From positions 28,783,242-28,847,241 of the forward strand of contig NC_085141.1 of the NCBI RefSeq assembly GCF_024139115.2: a stretch of 64,000 bases of DNA, written 5' to 3'. The DNA comes from Armigeres subalbatus. Taxonomy: Eukaryota > Arthropoda > Insecta > Diptera > Culicidae. Under the pieces are notes generated by a model. The model did no database searches and was not told the DNA's origin. It was given only the letters and a program-made list of their open reading frames with translations. Shown here piece after piece: positions 46,111-57,980 of this stretch (positions are counted from its first letter, which is position 1; each line of letters opens with the position of its first letter). A program made the translations under genes and the position numbers.

Positions 46111-47529
46111 ATGCACCGGGTTATATGACAAAATCGAAAAAAAAAATTTCATTTTTTTTATTCATTTCACTGATATGAATCATTTTATGCCTTGGAAAGG
46201 CAAAATGCGTGAACCACCAGTTATTTCTTGACAAAAATGCTTACAAAATCCTTCACAAGTACTCAAAAAACATTCATAAAAATCTACAGGCCGTGAAAGT
46301 TATTTCATGGAAATCAATGTTATTTGCTGTATTATTTACGGAAATAAAAAGAATGACTAAAATTTTCAATTTTTTTTTTGGGTGTCAGAATCGGGTCGAA
46401 AACGTGATAAAATCGGGACGTGATAAAATCGAGTCGAAAACGTGATAAAATCGGGGGTAGACAAAATCGGGTCAACACTGTTGATCATTTACCCGAAAAT
46501 GCCGTTTGATCGTTTTGCAGCATGAGCCATTTGACCCGAACATAACCTTGCTTCAAAACACTCCGACACTTTAGGCCAGATGTCTATTTCGGCCAAATGG
46601 TTATTTTTATTAAACGACCATTTCGGCCAATTGAGCTATTCGGCCAACGGATTTTTTCAGCCAAAGGAACTGTTCGGCTGAACGACATTTTCGACAGTAT
46701 GTACCTTTCGACTAAATGACATTTTCGGTGAAATAACTTTAGGTTAGATGAGCTTCGGCTTAATGGTTTGTTCGGTCAAATGCCATATTTGGCCAAACAA
46801 CATTTGGCTTTCGGCCAAATGGCTTTCTGTCAAACGACCCTTCGTCGTTCAAAAAATCTATTTCAACGAGAAATTCAATAGGGGATGAGAAGACCACCAG
46901 CTGTCATCGAGAGAAAAAGTTGAATTCTTGAAATTTCACACGGTGTGGTATAGGAAATGAAGTATATTTTTGTTATAAAACAAAAATTAAGGAAGTTTCA
47001 CAAAAAAATCTAGGTTTACTGGGTTAGAATTTTAAAAGCACACAAAATAGACATGATATCTGCATTTTTATATTTTTTTTTTTTGAAAGAGCAGTTAATG
47101 CTTAAGATTGTTGAATTTCTAACCCCACAAACTAAAAATTGTTTGACAAAAAAATTTCTATAGCGTTGTAGAGACATTTTAATTCTCATTTTCTATATCA
47201 TGCCATGTCAAATTTCCATGGTTCTACTTTTTCTCTAAACTTTTCCAGGTGGCAGCACTGATGAAGGGGAGGTTCCATGGATTTCAACGGAAATCTTAAA
47301 ACACGAAAATGAAGTTATAAAAAAGCGGGTAATCCTTCAGAACTTGCACTCGAAGTTCTTCTTAGTTGGTATTTTTACAAAAAAAAATCATTTTCAATGT
47401 GATGAATTGGAAAATTCTGGGGACTTCAACGAATTTGAATCGACGTGGAAAATTATTGTTAGGCGGCGTGACAAACTTTGAACGGGCGTGCCGATGCAAA
47501 ATTGTCGGCGGCGGCGGCGCACACCTCTG

Positions 47530-47660
47530 TCGAAAGGGACAAGAGGTCAAAAGGGATAAAAGGTCGAAATGATAAAACGTCGAACGGGACAAAAGGTCGA
47601 AAGGACAAATAGTCGAACTGAACAAAAAGTCGAAAGAGACGAAAGGTTAAAATAGACAAG
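47530..47660 (+). repeat. Short tandem array of GACAAAAGGTCGAAAG type, right part
   Basis: Continuation of the array at 43201-43296. An inverted-orientation relative (TTTTGTCCTTTCGATC) lies at about 47868-47960. Confidence 0.78.
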
Positions 47661-48054
47661 AAACTGAAACAGAGACAATTGATCTCGCACAATACAAGTT
47701 TATTCATTTCTTAAATCAACAATCATTTTTATCTCTAACAGAACTGTCTAGATATTTATAACATCGTTCCATAGTAATTACTCTTTTTTTTTTTAAATTG
47801 CTCTTTCCTCAAATTTGACGATCACTATTGTCTTGTCTTTTTGTCCCTTCCAACCCTTTATCTTTTCAACGTTTTGTCCTTTCGATCTTTTATCATTTCG
47901 ACTTTTGTCTTTCGATCTTTTGCCCATTTGACGTTTTGTCTTCCGACCTTTTCTCATTTTACTTGAAGCACCAAGCTTAGAATATTCAACTCTAGCATTA
48001 AAACATCATTACTATAAGTCAGTTAGAATTGGTGTGTATCAGCAGAGATCACGC

Positions 48055-48350
48055 TTCTTCTTTTTCTTCTTATTGGCATTACATCCCCACTCTGGGACAG
48101 AGCCGCCTCGCAGCTTAGTGCTCATTAAGCACTTCCACAGTTATTAACTGCGAGGTTTCTAAGCCAGGTTACCATTTTTGCATTCGTATATCATGAGGCT
48201 AGCACGATGATACTTTTATGCCCAGGAAAGTCGAGACAATTTCCAATCCGAAAATTGCCTAGACCGGCACCGGGAATCGAACCCAGCCACCCTCAGCATG
48301 GTCTTGCTTTGTAGCCGCGCGTCTTACCGCACGGCTAAGGAGGGCTAAGG
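48055..48350 (-). mobile_element. Feilai-type SINE, full length
   Basis: Close relative of 22499-22794 with the same A box, B box GGTTCGATTCC, body and GAA-type tail, in the same orientation. Target duplication AGAGATCACGC at 48044-48054 and 48351-48361. Lacks a 6-bp GCGTGC-type insertion present in the first copy next to the B box. Confidence 0.88.
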
Positions 48351-48664
48351 AGAGATCACGCAGAAGCTGCAAATATTCATCAATTGATGTCTATGGTTTA
48401 ATGTTCGGGTCAGGTGATCTCACTTATTGATCTTGAAAGCTAAACTAAATCGACGATGTCATCAAAAACCGATATCGATTGTGAGCGGCCAAGGTTCCGG
48501 ACGTTAGGCATAAGTACTTGAGGCATGATTTAATTTCTTCATTATTTATTTCATACGAGGTTCTTTGGGATTGTACAATTCCCTATACTGAACATTTCAT
48601 CGAAAATATAGTTTATCCGTAAACAACATTTCTTCGATAATTTTTCCAAACATAACATTTTCCC

Positions 48665-49007
48665 AGTTGTCCATTTCAATGCCTGTCGTTAATCCCTTCC
48701 GTAAGTCTTCCTCTCGTTGTTGTCTCCCAAAAAAAAAGTTTTTTTTTTATCCCGTTACAGATGCGAAACATCGCGAAGAATGTCAACTTTGTGAGCATCA
48801 GCATCGTAATTACTTAAGTACCCTAAAATCCTTTCCTTTCCTACTGTATTATTGTATTCCCTAACCTCGACCAAACCGCGAGTCTTTCGGTTCCCCAAAA
48901 CTAACACTATGTATAAGAATCAAGAAAAGTATTGTAAAACTTGATTTCGGCTCCGTAACGCTTCACGGCAAATGAGCCTTCCAAATAAACGAAAGATTAA
49001 AAAAAAA
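48665..49007 (+). mobile_element. 5'-truncated non-LTR retrotransposon, 3' end only
   Basis: A 343-bp insert ends in AATAAACGAAAG and a poly(A) run. It is flanked by a 13-bp target duplication ATAACATTTTCCC (48652-48664 and 49008-49020). It holds about 60 codons of a C-terminal frame ending near 48864 and a 3' untranslated region. The family is not identified. Confidence 0.82.
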
Positions 49008-49020
49008 ATAACATTTTCCC

Positions 49021-49551
49021 GAAAATAACATCTTCCCGAATGTGACTTTTCTTCAAAAATATCATTTCTATTTTAGTTACCTCATGAATTCCTACAGAAA
49101 TTTTAAAAACAATCTCAAGTGAATTTTCGAAGGAAATTCGTGGAGATGATAATAACAATTTCCTAGAACAGAAATTGGAAGAACTAATAATGGTGGAGTT
49201 CCAATTTTCTTAATTAAATAAATATTTTTACGTTTGTTTTGAGTAAATTAAAGTTTTGTGCTTTGTTTTCTCTTAACGATCATATAATGTACTTTTCACA
49301 TGACATGTTAACTTATTCATTTATTGCTACGTGGACTCTAGACTTCATTACCCATGTTTTTTTTTGTGGCGGATGAATGGTTCATATTAAGGCGTTACTC
49401 TATGCAGATACTTATATGTACGCACTTTTGGCTTTGATCCATTCACATTGCATGGCAGCTTGTGGATCATGCATCCGCTTCGAGAAATTGGCACAAAACA
49501 GCTCTTAGCAACAACTTACACTAACCACCAACGAAAAAGTGAAATCAAATA
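49021..49551. other. No recognisable gene
   Basis: AT-rich, nothing supportable. Confidence 0.4.
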
Positions 49552-49695
49552 AGGGCCCGTCCACAAATCACGCAAAACGGTGAGGGATGGTTTGGTATTT
49601 TTAGGTTTATGCGATATATAATTCATACGAAAAATGATAAGAAGTGGTGGATTGGGATCATAAATTGCAAATTTATGAATGACCCCTACATTCAG
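49552..49695. mobile_element. Decayed MITE related to 61528-61692
   Basis: Left end AGGGCCCGTCCACAAATCAC resembles GGTAGCGTCCACAAATTACG of the better copy. The right end is not clear. Confidence 0.4.
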
Positions 49696-50680
49696 CAGAG
49701 AGCGTTCAACTTTTGCATTGAGAGAGTTGGCGGAAATAAGATTGCGGTTTGTTAAAAATAAAACCATTAAATTTATTTTGAAGCGTTTTTGTCTAAACAG
49801 TATTTTGTGAGTAAGGAATCCGATCGATCACATGAAAGAGATCTTAGTAAGCGTTTAAATAAGACTCTCAGTCTCAACGTCTCGACTTCCACGTCGCGTC
49901 GGACTATCTGTTAATCATTTTCGATATCATTTATTGCAGCGTCGCCTGCTTCGCTTCCAACAAACAATTCAATATAATGTTTGTCGGAGCATTTAGCACA
50001 CAAGTGGACGCCATTTCGCAATGGTTCACAAATCTTTCCTCGTGTTTGTCACGGGACGTGCGAGGAGTAGCTGCTGCCAATGGCGTCCACAAAATGACGG
50101 CAACGGCGACGAAGTCAAACGCTCTAATTATGAAACATCGCGGCACAGCAGCGTCCTTCAGGGCCTGCCTCGGTTCCACCCGAAAGCGATGGCTTCGCCC
50201 ACTCTGACGTAAACAACAACCAACGATGCGCCTCCACCACATTTCTGCGTTGACGTTGATAACGATGACAAGTCGGTGCGCGCTGATTGACGACGCGACG
50301 ACGCTGTGCTAACGCAAGGCAGCACTGTTTGCAACGGAGCGGTTGACGGTGGTAAACACGTGTGGGCCCTGTCGTAAATATTGCTCAGGTGATACGAGCT
50401 CATCCAACTGCTCAGGTTCATAATAGTTCACGCAATTGTTGATTTACTCGCCTTTTATTATCCTGAGTTCAGGTTTCAATCTGAGTTTCCTGGTTTCAGA
50501 ATCATATTTTGTTTTCTATGTCATTGAGGAACTCCAAAATGTTACTTTAAATATCGGAAGTCTTTACTGAATGGCAATGGCAATCTCACGGTTAAATATT
50601 TTAGAGAAATTCCTTCTAACAGGGTTTTGTGATTTTTATGGAAATCTATTTAAAAAGAATGTGAGAAGCGTTTTTGGGTT
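49696..50680. other. No recognisable gene
   Basis: 49860-50360 is GC-richer, with overlapping short frames on both strands. No domain or codon pattern singles one out. Confidence 0.35.
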
Positions 50681-50745
50681 GGAGCCTTCGTTAGCCTAAC
50701 GGTAGACCATGCTGCAGCTGGCTGGGTTCGATTTCTGGTATGGAA
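50681..50745 (+). mobile_element. tRNA-like SINE head relic
   Basis: TTAGCCTAACGG (A-box region), CATGCTGCAGCTGGCT and GGGTTCGATTTC (B box, one change) in the order of the full SINEs. The body is missing. Confidence 0.55.
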
Positions 50746-51892
50746 TAGAAAAGTTTCACAAATGTTGACTTCGTAAAAAATTCAATTACTTCATGCTTTT
50801 CTCATGGTTTAGTTCGATATACCATTCTTGTCATAATTTTGATTCTCATATGAAAAGTTCGTACTTTTTGGAGTGAAATGATAGCTTTATGTACAACTTT
50901 GTAGTAATGTTGACATGATCACTACGTGATCAGCCTACTGCATGTGTCATGTTTTTTTTTGTGAAAACTTTAAAATAGGTGATGATTCTTGCGTCTGACA
51001 CGATTTGAATATTTGACTAAAACTCATTGTTGGCACTTTGAATGTTCAGAACATGTTAATAGTAATCGTTTTATTGGATATTTAGGATGTATACACCTTT
51101 AGCAAAAATATAGAAGCATTTTATGCTGCTGAGCCAACCGTCTTCTTCAATCATCACCATCTTCATCTTCACTCGCGTTCGCCATGTTGGTTTGTCACAA
51201 ACACATTTTTTTCTGTTACATGACGCATTTTTTCGGCCCTCTTCACAGCGTGTAGCGTCCTCGATGTCGTAGCTCGGTCGGTGAATAATCAACCAGTGCC
51301 AAATTTACCGATCCATGGTGCAGGGTCGAGTCGCGTTAGCGAACATCTCTATATTCTTTTACACGAGCTTGAGATGCATCCGTATAATGTGTTATTGTTA
51401 TTATTAAACCATACCCGCAGTCGAACCGGGTATGCATAAGGCCCGAATCGTGCAAAACGTGTGTGGGTTGACCCGGGACGCCAAAATAAACGATTTTCGT
51501 TGTCATTTCCTATTGAGCACTTTACTTCTTTTTTTTTTGCTTTGAGCGTTTGTCGGCAGGAAGCCGAAAGACGAAATAGGAAAAACATAAATGGGTCACG
51601 GAAAACCAGATTTATTTTAGTAAAACTCGGTCATTTGTCGTTTAGACACGGGTTTTGAGTAACACGGGAGTAACGGGAGTTCGGAATCAAACAAGTCATG
51701 AAGATTCTAAAAGTGTTTGAAACTCATTTGGATTTTTTTTGAATACAGAGCCGAATCCGCCTTGCGAGAATGTTTCTATAATAAAGACATCATAGTAATA
51801 TTTTTGAATAATTCATTTCTAGTACCAGCAAGTCAAGGAGAAAATATTAAAAGATACTGCGTAACAAAATCCAGGATGAAATTAATTAGCGG
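50746..51892. other. No recognisable gene
   Basis: AT-rich sequence with short frames that lack motifs. Confidence 0.4.
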
Positions 51893-51902
51893 AGTAGCAT
51901 TG

Positions 51903-52141
51903 GAGACTCTCCAGTTAGCCTTGCGAGCAAAGGCGTTGGATTGAGTTTGATTCGGGCTGGAAATATTCTCGACTCCCTGGGCATAGTGTATCCATTGTTC
52001 TTGCCACACAAGATACATACACATGCAATGGCATGCATAGAAAGCTTTCAATTGATAATTGTGGAAATGCTTTATAGAACACTAAATTGAAAAGCAGGCC
52101 AAGTTCTAGTTTATATATAGAGCCATAGAAAAAGAAGAAGA
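51903..52141 (+). mobile_element. Diverged Feilai-type SINE, plus strand
   Basis: Head with GTTAGCCTTGCGAGC and GTTTGATTCGGG, and a body sharing CTCGACT...CCTGGGCATA and TTGATAATTGTGGAAATGCT with the other copies. It ends in AAAGAAGAAGAAG. An imperfect target duplication GTAGCATTG / GTAGCACTG flanks it. Confidence 0.75.
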
Positions 52142-52436
52142 AGTAGCACTGATCACACTGGTGTCAAATTTTGTTAACTTAACAAAAAAAAATCCACTAA
52201 TTTTGTTGCATTGAGATTTCATTTCCCATTTCATACGTTTTGAAACTTGAGTTGTCTAGCTTGCCCGCAATATATAAACTACCAGATTGGCAGTAGTTGC
52301 ACAAGAAGTTACAATTTAATTATTAAATTTTTAATTGCTCATAGTTGTGTCTTTTACCACTAAGGCTTGTAGGGGTCTGGATCTGTAGATGCCATGAGAA
52401 AACAGTTTGTAGAGGTATTTAAGACAAAATTCGACA

Positions 52437-55400
52437 AAATTCCGAGCCTCTTGAAAGGACGCTTTCAAGCTTTTTGCAAGGAGGCCTCTCGAAAGGAGAG
52501 GAGGCTCCCGAAACTCTTGAAAGGAGGCTTCCGATTCTCTTAAAAGGAATCTTCCGATCATCTTGAAAGCAGGCTTCCGAGCCTTTTGAAAAAATCTTCG
52601 CAGCCTCTTGAAAGGAGGATTCCCATCTTTCTGAAAGGAGGCTTCCGAACCTCTTGAAAGGGGGCTTCCGAGCCTCTTGAAAGTAGGCTTCTGAGCTTCT
52701 TGAAAGCAGGCTTCCGATCTTCTTGAAAGCAGGCTTCCAAGCCTCTTGGAAGAAGGCTTCCGAGCATCTTGAAAGGAGGCTTTCGTGCCTCTTGAAGGAG
52801 GGTTTCGAGTCTCTTGAAAAAAGGATTCCGAGCCTCTTGAAAGGAGGCTTGCGATCCTTTTGAAAGGTGGGTTTCGAGGCTCTTGAAAGGAGGCTTTCGA
52901 GGCTCTTGAAATGAGGCTTCCGAGTCACTTGAAAGGAGGCTTCCGAGCCTCGTGAAAGGAGGCTTCCGAGGCTCTTGAAATGAGGCTTCCGAGTCACTTG
53001 AAAGGAGGCTTCCTAGCCTCATGAAAGGAGGCTTCCGAGACTCTTGAAAGGAAGCTTCCGAGACTCTTGAAAGAAGGCTTCCAAGTCTGTTGAAAGGGGG
53101 CTTCCGATTCTTTTGAATAGAGGTTTCCAAGCCTCTTGAAAAGAGGCATCCAAGCCTCCGAGCCTCTTGAAGGGTGTCTTCCGAGCCTCTTGAAAGGAGA
53201 GGAAGCTCCCGAAACTCTTGAAAGGAGGCTTCCGATCCTCTTAAAAGGAATCTTCCGATCATCTTGAAAGCAGGCTTCCGAGACTTTTGTAAGAAGGCTT
53301 CCCAGCCTCTTGAAAGGAGGCTTCCCAGTCTCTTGAAAGGAGGCTTCCGAGCCTCTTGAAAGGAGGCTTCCGAGTCTCTTAAAAAAAGGCTTCCGAGCCT
53401 CTTGAAAGGAGGCTTCCGAGCCTCTTGAAGGAAGGCTTCCGAGCCATTTGAGAAGAAGGCTTCCGAGCCTCTTGAAAGTAGGCTTCAGAGCCTCTTTAAA
53501 GGATGCTTCCGAGTTTCTGGAAAGCAGGCTTCCGAGCCTCTTGGAAGAAGGCTTCCGAGCCTCTTGGAAGAAGGCTTCCGAGCCTCTTGAAAGAAGGCTT
53601 TCGAGACTCTTAAAAGGAAGCTTCGAGCCTCTTGAAGGAGGCTTTCGAGTCTTTTGAAAGAAGGCTTCCGAACCTCTTGAAAGGAGGCTTCCGAGCCTTT
53701 TGAAAAAAGGCTTCCTATCCTCTTGAAAGGAGGCTTTCGAGCCTCTTGAAAAAAGCCTTCCGATTCTCTTGAAAGGAGGCTTTCAAACTTCTTGAAAGGA
53801 GGTTTCCGATCCTCTTCAAAGGAGACTTACGAGCCTCTAGAAAAAAGGCTTCCGAGCCACTTGAAATGAGGCTTCTGAATCTCTTGAAAGGAGGCTCTTG
53901 CAAGGAGGCTTTCGAGCGTCTTGAAAAAAAGGCTTCCGATCCTCTTGCAAAAAAAGCTTCCGAGCCTCTTGAAAGTAGGCCTCCAAGCCTCTTGAAAGCA
54001 GGCTTCCGATCTTCTTGAAAGCAGGCTTCCAAGCCTCTTGGAGAAGGCTTTCGAGCCTCTTGAAAGGAGGCTTGCGATTCTTTTGAAAGGAGGCCTTCGA
54101 GGCTCTTGAAAGAAGGCTTTCGATGCTCTTGAAAGGAGGCTTCCGAGCCTCTTGAAAGGAGGCTTCCGAGCCTCTCGAAAGGAGGCTTCCGAGCCTCTTG
54201 AAAGGAGGCTTTCGAGCCTCTTGAAAGGAGGCTTTCGAGCCTCTTGAAAGGAGGCTTTCGAGCCTGTTGATAGAATGCTTCCGAGCCTTTTGAAAAGAGG
54301 TTTCCGATCCTCTTGAAAGAAAGCTTCCGAAACTCTTGCAGGGCAGCTTCCGAACCTCTTGAAAAGAGGCTTCCGAACCTCTTGAAAAGAGGCTTCCGAG
54401 CCTCTTTTAAAGAAGCTTCCGAGACTCTCAAAAATAAGCTTCCGAGCCTCTCGAAAGGAAGCTTCCGAGCCTCTTGAAAGAAGGCTTCCGAATTTCTTGA
54501 AAGGAGGCTTCCGAGCCTCTCGAAAGGAAGCTTCCGAGCCTCTTGAAAAAGGCTTCCGAGCTTCTCGAAAGGAAGCTTCCGAGCCTCTTGGAAGAAGGCT
54601 TCCGATCCTCTTGGAAGGAGGCTTCCGAGCCTCTCGAAAGGAAGCTTGCGAGCCTCTTGAAAAAGGCTTGCAAGCCTCTTGAAAGGAGACTTCCGAGCTT
54701 CTTAAAATGAGGCGTCCGAGCCTCTTGAAAGGAGGCTTCCGAGCCTCTTGAAAGGATGCTTCCGACCCTCTTGGAGGAAGGCTTCCGAGTCTTTTGAGAA
54801 GAAGGCTTTCGAACCTTATGAAAGTAGGCTTCCGATCCTCTTTAAAGGATGCTTCCGAGTTTCTAGAAAGCAGGCTTCCGAGCCTCTTGGAAGAAGGTTT
54901 CCGTGCCTCTTGGAAGAAGGCTTCCGAGCCTCTTGAAAGAAGGCTTTCGAGACTCTTGAAAGGAAGCTGTGAGCCTCTTGAGGGAGGCTTTCGAGTCTTT
55001 TGAAAGAAGGCTTCCGAACCTCTTGAAAGGAGGCTTCCGAGCCTTTTGAAAAAAGGCTTCCTATCCTCTTGAAAGGAGGCTTTCGAGCCTCTTGAAAAAA
55101 GGCTTCCGATCCTCTTGAAAGGAGGCTTTCAAACTTCTTGAAAGGAGGTTTCCGATCCTCTTGAAAGGAGACTTACGAGCGTCTTGAAAAAAGGCTTCCG
55201 ATCCTCTTGCAAGAAAAGCTTCCGAGCCTCCTGAAAGTAGGCTTCCGAGCCTCTTGAAAGGAGGCTTCCAAGCCTCTTGAAGAAGGCTTTCGAGCCTCTT
55301 GAAAGGAGGCTTTCGAGCCTCTTGAAGGACACTTTCGAGTCTCTTGAAAGGAGGCTTGCGATCCTTTTGAAAGGAGGCTTTCGAGGCTCTTGAAAGAAAA

Positions 55401-56952
55401 TTTTCGAGGCTCTTGAAGGGAGGCTTCCGAGTCTCTTGAAAAGAGGTTTCCGAGCCTCTCGAAAGAAGGTTTCCAAGCCTCTTGGAAGGAGGCTTCCGAG
55501 CCTTTTGGAAGGAGGCTTCCGATACATTTGAAAGAAGACTTCCGAGTCTCTTGAAGAAAGGCTTCTGAGCCTCTTGAAAGGAGGCTTCCAGGCCTCTTGA
55601 AAGGATGCTTCGAGCCTCTTGAAGGAGGCTTCCGAGCCTCTTGAAAGGAGGCTTCCAGGCCTCTTGAAAGGAGGCTTGAGGCCTCTTGAAAGGAGGCTTC
55701 CAGGCCTCTTGAAGGAGGCTTCCAGGCCTCTTGAAAGGAGGCTTCCAGCCTCTTGAAAGGAGGCTTCCAGGCCTCTTGAAAGGAGGCTTCCAGGCCTCTT
55801 GAAAGGAGGCTTGAGGCCTCTTGAAAGGAGGCTGGAGCCTCTTGAAGGAGGCTTCCAGGCCTCTTGAAAGGAGGCTTCCAGCCTCTTGAAAGGAGGCTGG
55901 AGCTTCTTGAAAGGAGGCTTCCAGGTCTCTTGAAAGGAGGCTTCTGAGCCTCTTGAAAGGAGGCTTTCAGGCCTCTTGAAAGGAGGCTTCAGGCCTCTTG
56001 AAGGAGGCCTGAGGCCTCTTGAAAGGAGGCTTCCAGGCCTCTTGAAAGGAGGCTTCCAGGCCTCTTGAAGGAGGCCTGAGCCTCTTGAAAGGTGGCTTCT
56101 GAGCCTCTTGAAAGGAGGCTTGAGCCTCTTGAAAGGAGGCTTCCAGGCCTCTTGAAAGGAGGCTTGAGGCCTCTTGAAAGGAGGCTTGAGGCCTCTTGAA
56201 AGGAGGCTTCTGAGCCTCATGAGAGGAGGCTTCCAGGCTTCTCGAAAGAAGCTTGAGCCTCTTGGAAGAAGGCTTCCGATCGTCTTGGAAGGAGGCTTCC
56301 GAGCCATTCGAAAGGAAACTTGCGAGCCTCTTGAAAAAGGCTTCCGAGCCTCTTGAAAGGAGATTTCCGAGCTTGTTAAAATGAGGCTTCCGAGCCTCTT
56401 GAAAGTAGGCTTCCGAGCTTCTTGAAAAGAGGCTTCCGAGCCTCTTGAAAGGAGGCTTCCGAGCCTCTTGAATGGATGCTTCCAAGCCTCTTGAAAGGAG
56501 GTTTCCGAGCCTTTTGAAAGGAGGCTTCCGAGCCTTTTGAAAGGAGGCTTTCGAGCCTTTTGAAAGGAGGCTTTCGAGCCTTTTGAAAGGAGGCTTTCGA
56601 GCCTTTTCAAAGGAGGCTTTCGAGCCTCTTGAAAGGAAGCTTCCGATACTCTCAAAAAGAGGCTTCCGAGCCTCTTGAAAGGAGGCTTCCGAGCCTCTTG
56701 AAAGGAGACTTTTGAGCCTCTTGAAAGGAGGCTTCCGAGCCTCTTGAAAGGAGGCTTCCGAGCCTCTTGAAAGGAGGCTTCCGAGCCTCTTGAAAGGAAG
56801 CTTCCGAGCCTCTTGAAAAAGGCTTTCGAGCCTCTCGAGGCTTCCGAGTCTCTTGGAAGAAGGCTTCCGATCCTCTTGAAAGGAGGCTTCCGAGCCTCTC
56901 GAAAGGAAGCTTCCGAGCCTCTTGAAAAAAGCTTCCGAGCCTCTGAAAGGTC
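52437..56952 (+). repeat. Second 23-bp tandem array
   Basis: About 196 units of arm GAGGCT, spacer TCCG, arm AGCCTC, spacer TTGAAAG. Here the arms are perfectly complementary, unlike the first array where the second arm is mostly GGCCTC. A subregion (about 55570-56240) uses spacer TCCA with arm GGCCTC and has many short deletions. Rare-variant blocks recur: about 52500-52580 matches 53205-53285, and about 53450-53800 matches 54780-55130. The 619-codon minus-strand frame (55129-56988) and the 234- and 238-codon frames are periodic by-products, not genes. Confidence 0.95.
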
Positions 56953-57150
56953 CGCTCTCTGCCCGTCAATCGATGATGACTCACTCATGATGGCTACCGA
57001 GCGTCATGTCAGTTCTCCGGGAATGCTCGAACGATAATGACGCGCGCGCCCGAAACACGGGTCCTTTTATGCATTATGCAGAGGACCCGAAAAACCGTAA
57101 CCTACATCAAACTGATGTCCTTTTCGGGGATGCATGAACGGGATAGGTTG
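56946..57150 (+). repeat. Dispersed repeat, second copy of 8446-8660
   Basis: Begins GTCCGCTCTC directly at the end of the 23-bp array. Contains TTCTCCGGGAATGCT, CGAAACACGGGTCC and TTTTATGCAT in the same order as the first copy. Non-coding. Confidence 0.6.
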
Positions 57151-57391
57151 ATTCTTAATTGTTTACTGGATTTGGAAAGAATTGACATAGTTTAACGTTG
57201 GCAATCAAACGTTTCAATATAATTTGCAAATTGGCGAAGAGTTTTCGCGAGTAAATCTCAAAAATGCATAAAAGATTAAGGCGTTCAAAATCTTACATGA
57301 TTTCGTGACGGTCTCGAATTTGGAAATTTCCATTTTACACCCTGCATCCGAGCCTTCTCCTTAGACGTAGTTTACGTCAAAACAGCAGAAT

Positions 57392-57980
57392 TACTTACTT
57401 ACCTACTTACTTACTTATGGATCCTGTACACCTCCGGTGGTGCAAAGGACCGACTTGAAATATCTCCATCCTGAGCTATGTCCAGCTATCGCTTCAACCT
57501 TCAACCTGTTGCCAGGTTAGATTTCGGTCGCCTTTTTTTATTTGTTTATTGAGGCTTCGCCACCATGATCCTCTGTGTCTGTCTCTGCTGCGATGTCCCG
57601 CTGGGTTCCAGTCTAATGCTTATTTACAGATTTCGTTTCCGCCCCTATGGCCGACCTAGTCCCACTTCCGATCCCGAATTTCTGTTGCTATCGGCCTCTG
57701 GTGACAACGACGATGGAGCTCGTTGTTTGAGATCCAGTTGTGAGGGCACCAGGGCCGAATTATATACCGCAGGCATCTGTTGATGAACATCTGCAGCCGT
57801 TGAGTGTTCTCCACATGTTTTGCTAGCATATAACAGCCCAGATTTTACGTTAGAGTTGAAAATTCGTATTTTGGTGCGTTTACTTATCTGCCTATTTTTT
57901 TTAGATATATCTTAAACTCGCAAAGGCAGCCCTTGCTTTCTTGATCCGCGGGCCTATGTCGGTCTTGGTACCGCCGAGCT
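57392..57980 (-). mobile_element. 5'-truncated RTE-like retrotransposon, 3' part of ORF2
   Basis: Minus-strand text of the ORF2 C-terminus: RIKKARAAFASL, then NRCLRYIIRPWCPHNWIS, then GGNEICKQALDWNPAGT. It ends in a (TAAG)n-type tail at 57392-57417 rather than poly(A), as RTE elements often do. A perfect 13-bp target duplication AAAACAGCAGAAT flanks it (57379-57391 and 57981-57993). Frameshifts are present. The plus-strand frame at 57565-57783 is only its antisense. Confidence 0.85.

Larger units (their letters stand above)
43297..47529. mobile_element. Second hAT-like non-autonomous element, opposite orientation
   Basis: Ends AAGAGGTGTGCGCCG (left) and CGGCGCACACCTCTG (right) are inverted copies except for the outermost base. 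A perfect 8-bp target duplication TCGAAAGG lies at 43289-43296 and 47530-47537. Its right subterminal region matches, as complement, the left end of the element at 26721, and its left end matches the right end of that element. This shows one family in opposite orientation. No transposase motif. The interior carries GGCCGAAA repeats, a MITE and a triplicated 120-bp block. Confidence 0.88.

Noticed and set aside
55129..56988. Minus-strand open frame of 619 codons
   Set aside because: It is the 23-bp array read through all three frames. Single-base indels between units and lack of any non-repeat domain argue against a protein.
57565..57783. Plus-strand 72-codon frame
   Set aside because: Antisense of the RTE-like ORF2 fragment on the minus strand.
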